Below, piece by piece: positions 60,624 to 64,000 of a DNA stretch of 64,000 nt. Source of the DNA: Siphlonurus alternatus. Its lineage: Eukaryota > Arthropoda > Insecta > Ephemeroptera > Siphlonuridae. The first letter of the stretch is position 1, and every line of letters starts with the position of its first letter. Made by a program: the position numbers and the translations under genes. Location: assembly GCA_949825025.1 (NCBI GenBank), contig OX463779.1, forward strand, positions 27,122,539 through 27,186,538, given 5' to 3'. The notes beneath the pieces were generated by a model. That model saw only the letters and a list, made by a program, of their open reading frames with translations, searched no databases and was not told the DNA's origin.

Positions 60624-60631
60624 TTACAACA

Positions 60632-61604
60632 AAAAGAAATTTTACGTTGAGAAGTGAATTAATTTTGTTTATTCAGTTATTTGTTTCTTTCTTTTAATTA
60701 ATTTAAAATAATTTAAGGCACTGGCTAATATAATTTTGTTTGTGATTGATATAAAATGAAATTTTAATTAAAAATGTAAATAAAAATATACTTTTAGCAA
60801 TGAAAAGCAGAGAAGTAATTTAACAACACGTTGAACTTATTGCATGATGGTTCTTACAGCAAGTCCAAGATCACTGTGTATAGAATCTCTCGTCAAGTTT
60901 TACTAGTACGTACCCGCATCTTACTTCTCCCTATCTGTGTGATAAATTGCTTCTCCTTAATTTTCACAGACGGAAATAGCAGTTGTGTAGCTGATTGCAA
61001 ATTCCATTTTTATTTTCAAGTTAATGGATAAGTAAAGAGCTACGATCTTAAAAAGGACTAAAATGGAGTGCGTTAAAATGAATCATCTCCAAAGAAAACA
61101 AAATATCCATCTCACACAGTATCATCTTTTAATATAGTACCTAAACAAACACTAATTTATTATTTCACGTTAAAATTTATCATTTTAATGTGGCATATTA
61201 TATTAAATTACAACTTTTAAAAACAGCTAGCTCAGTCAAAATTTCATGCACTATATATAGTCTCTAGTCTACTGGGCCTACCATTTGTCTGAGGTCACGA
61301 TCTTCTATGTTATAAGAATAAGTGAGAAATTTTGTGACGAGAAGAGGTGAATAGACTTTACAATACATTATTTAAAAAAAATGAGAGTAATGAAACTGTT
61401 GCTCATCAGATGAAATCACAACAGTCGAACAATTTTCCTTATCGTATATAAAAGAGTCACACTGCATTTTAATGGTCTATTTTAATCAGATCGATTTTCA
61501 CGAATCCAATCCGAGCTGTTAATTGGCAGTGAATTGCTACGCGAAGCAGGTAGATACCCCGTGTTACATCAATTACATCTAACATCCAGTATATGATTAC
61601 AGTA

Positions 61605-61679
<75 letters not shown>

Positions 61680-62377
61680 AGTCGCGCGCAAAGTTACAAT
61701 TCCAGTGAGAGCCGAGAGGGAAAATAGAAAATACATTCAATAGTAAGGCACTTAAAGCCTCCAGTAAAAACATTCACCTTGCACCATTTCATTTTATGCA
61801 CTTCAACCACTTGATTAATTCCTTAAGTAAATGTTCACACTTTTACAATATAATTTATATAAATCACATTATAGCTAAAGAGGATGTGCTCATCTTAAAC
61901 AAATATATAAAGTTAAGAAAATTCAGTTTTGTTTTAAAATAAATAATATAATGTAATAAAATGTTTGAAATGTTGTGCGACTAATAGATTAAATTTCCGA
62001 GGGATAATTTTATTCAAGTTATGACATTAAAATCTAGATTATTTTATTTCATATAGTCAGAGTACTGTTTTTTGTAGGAGTGATATTCTAAAATAAAAAT
62101 TTACCAATAACCAGAAATAGAATTAACAATAAAAATGTTCTTTGTATCGATCTATTTTATTTCCTTGTAAAAAAATGCTTAGTGAATAATTATATATTAA
62201 ACATTATAAAGCTGAAGATCTATTAGTGCGATTCAGTACATTTCATGCACTTAATATGTAAAGATTTAAAAGCCTCAGTCTGTGTTACAAAACTATAATT
62301 TTTTTGTAACTATTTGCCAGTATCTGCATGCTTATATAATTATATGCAAAACTGCATTAACTGTATATTTTATGTAA
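60632..62377. other. Non-coding sequence before the right-end LINE
   Basis: AT-rich, no gene seen. It contains one CT microsatellite. Confidence 0.65.
61607..61676. repeat. (CT)n microsatellite
   Basis: About 70 bases of uninterrupted CT. Confidence 0.97.
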
Positions 62378-64000
62378 AGATTTATCAGTATGATTGATTT
62401 AGTAATTGTTAATAGGAAAAATGTAAACGTAAAATTAAATTCTGACCGTAAAGTAAGTGATCATGAGATAATATCTATTTGTTGTGATTTTTTTTCATTT
62501 AAAAAAGAAAATCAATTCAAAAAGAATGATGAAAAGATTGAAATTAAATTATGGAAAAATATTGATTATGAAAAATTAAATGAATATTTAAAAAATTTAA
62601 CGTGGATAGAAAGTGATAATGTCAATGATGTAACAGAAAATTTCATTAAAAATATAATCCAAGGATTAGACGTAATAATCCCTAAAAAAGAAATAAATGT
62701 TACATATAATTTGCAAAATGAGCCTTGGTTTAACGAAAAATATTATAACGTAAGAAAAGAAAGGGATATGGCATATAATAAAGCAAAAATAACAGGAACT
62801 GATATTGATTGGGATAATTACAAAAAAAAAGAGAAACAAATATGTAACAGTAGTTAGAGAAGAAAAAATTAAATATTATGAGGATAAAATTGATGCTGTA
62901 AAAAATGACTGTAAAGAAATGTGGAAAACTTTAAAAACTATCAGTGGAAAAGAAAAAATTAAAAGTAGTATAAAAAATGTCAATTTTGAAAATTCTGATG
63001 AAAGTTATGATGAATGTTTCAATAAATTTTATGTCGAAAGCGTAAAAACCATTGTTGACTCAATACCGGACATATCAAATGAGGAGAAAATAAAATTAGT
63101 AGATATTAACTTCAAATTTGACCCATTAAATAAATTTGAATTCAGAGAAATTACCTTAGAAAAATTAAAAAACGTTATTTACTCATTAAAGAAAAATAAA
63201 AGTTCATCAGATGAAATTTCAGTAAATGTCCTTTTAAATTCTTTTGATATTATAGGAGAAAAATTACTCTCCATAATTAATTTAACTATAAGAACAAATG
63301 TATACCCTGATTCTTGTAAAATATCTTTAATTATTCCTATACCTAAAATTAAAAATCCTAAAGAGGCACAAGACTTTAGGCCAGTTAATCTTCTCCCAAT
63401 GTATGAAAAAATAATTGAAATTATATTGTATGAACAAATTATTGAATACGTTGAAAATAATAATATTTTATGTGAGCATCAATCAGGATTCAGAAAGAAT
63501 TTTTCATGTGAAACAGCCATACAGTTAGTCTTAACACAGTGGAGGAAAAATGCTAATGATGGAAATATTACAATAGCGGTAATGTTAGATTTTAAAAGAG
63601 CCTTTGAAACAATAGATCGAAAAATATTAATTGCAAAGCTAAAAAATTATGGTTTTGGCCCAAATTGCATAAATTTAATAGACAGTTATCTTACAAATAG
63701 AAAACAAAAAACAAAAGTGAACAACAAAACCTCTAGTGAAATAATAAATGACCTAGGGGTGCCCCAAGGGTCGGTCCTTGGACCTCTATTATTCATCTTG
63801 TATATAAATGATTTGTATTTGCAACTTGATGATGTGCTCTTTAATATCTTTGCTGATGACACTCTTGTTTCAGCATCGAAAAAAACGTACGAAGAGGCGT
63901 GCAATGTGATAAATAAAAGTCTTGTAAGGTTGAATATTTGGCTGAAAGTCAACAAGGTAAAATTAAATGTGAATAAATCAAAATGTATATTAATACTGCC
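62378..64000 (+). pseudogene. 5'-truncated, frameshifted non-LTR retrotransposon (endonuclease end plus reverse transcriptase)
   Basis: The coding part begins near 62378 with IDLVIVNRKN and VSDHEII, the C-terminal end of an APE-type endonuclease. After 62822-62830 (nine A) the frame shifts by one base. It then stays open to the window edge with NFRPVNLLP-like DFRPVNLLPMYEK, QSGFRKNFSCETA, motif A LDFKRAFETIDR, motif B GVPQGSVLGPLLF and the catalytic FADD. This order is typical of Jockey/CR1-like LINEs, and it differs in sequence from the LINE at 10192-11601. The 5' end is truncated and the 3' end lies beyond 64000. The single shift is in a homopolymer, so it may be mutation or a sequencing error. 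Confidence 0.88.

Overview
The window looks like nuclear DNA of an arthropod, most likely a crustacean. This rests on a multi-domain Rebers-Riddiford cuticle protein, GC-rich exons set in very AT-rich introns and spacers, long (AT)n and (AG)n microsatellites, and dense families of short inverted-repeat transposons. The species cannot be fixed from sequence alone. All introns described here use GT/AG borders and were placed by joining reading frames and phases by eye.

Layout. (1) 64-2970 (+): the last two exons of a secreted cuticle protein with seven chitin-binding R&R domains; its first exon lies outside the window. (2) 8260/8994-32503 (+): the complete BTAF1/Mot1 gene in about 29 exons, with one assembly gap (19576-19775). 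It encodes the HEAT-repeat and Snf2-type ATPase that strips TBP from DNA. Intron 3 carries an antisense 5'-truncated LINE. Intron 21 carries a 5.9-kb hAT-like element with a perfect 8-bp target duplication, filled with nested palindromic elements. (3) 35388-38705 (+): SLC7A6OS/Iwr1, the RNA polymerase II nuclear-import factor, in seven exons. (4) 38706-56084: a gene-free repeat field. It holds a second hAT-like element (40495-45434) loaded with further insertions, piggyBac-like TTAA elements, a fold-back element that has kept a broken tail of an integrase-type transposase, and long microsatellites. (5) 56085-56298 (-): the terminal exon of a rhodopsin-class neuropeptide-type GPCR whose remaining exons lie beyond the window or more than 7 kb upstream. 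(6) 56299-64000: non-coding sequence ending in a frameshifted, 5'-truncated LINE that runs off the edge.

BTAF1 and SLC7A6OS are same-strand neighbours and both serve RNA polymerase II transcription (TBP recycling, and nuclear delivery of the polymerase), but nothing in the sequence shows co-regulation. The most unusual content is the mobile-element stratigraphy: elements with clean target duplications nested two and three deep, three unrelated long fold-back structures, and one fold-back built from palindromes spaced about 80 bp apart that flank a decayed integrase tail.
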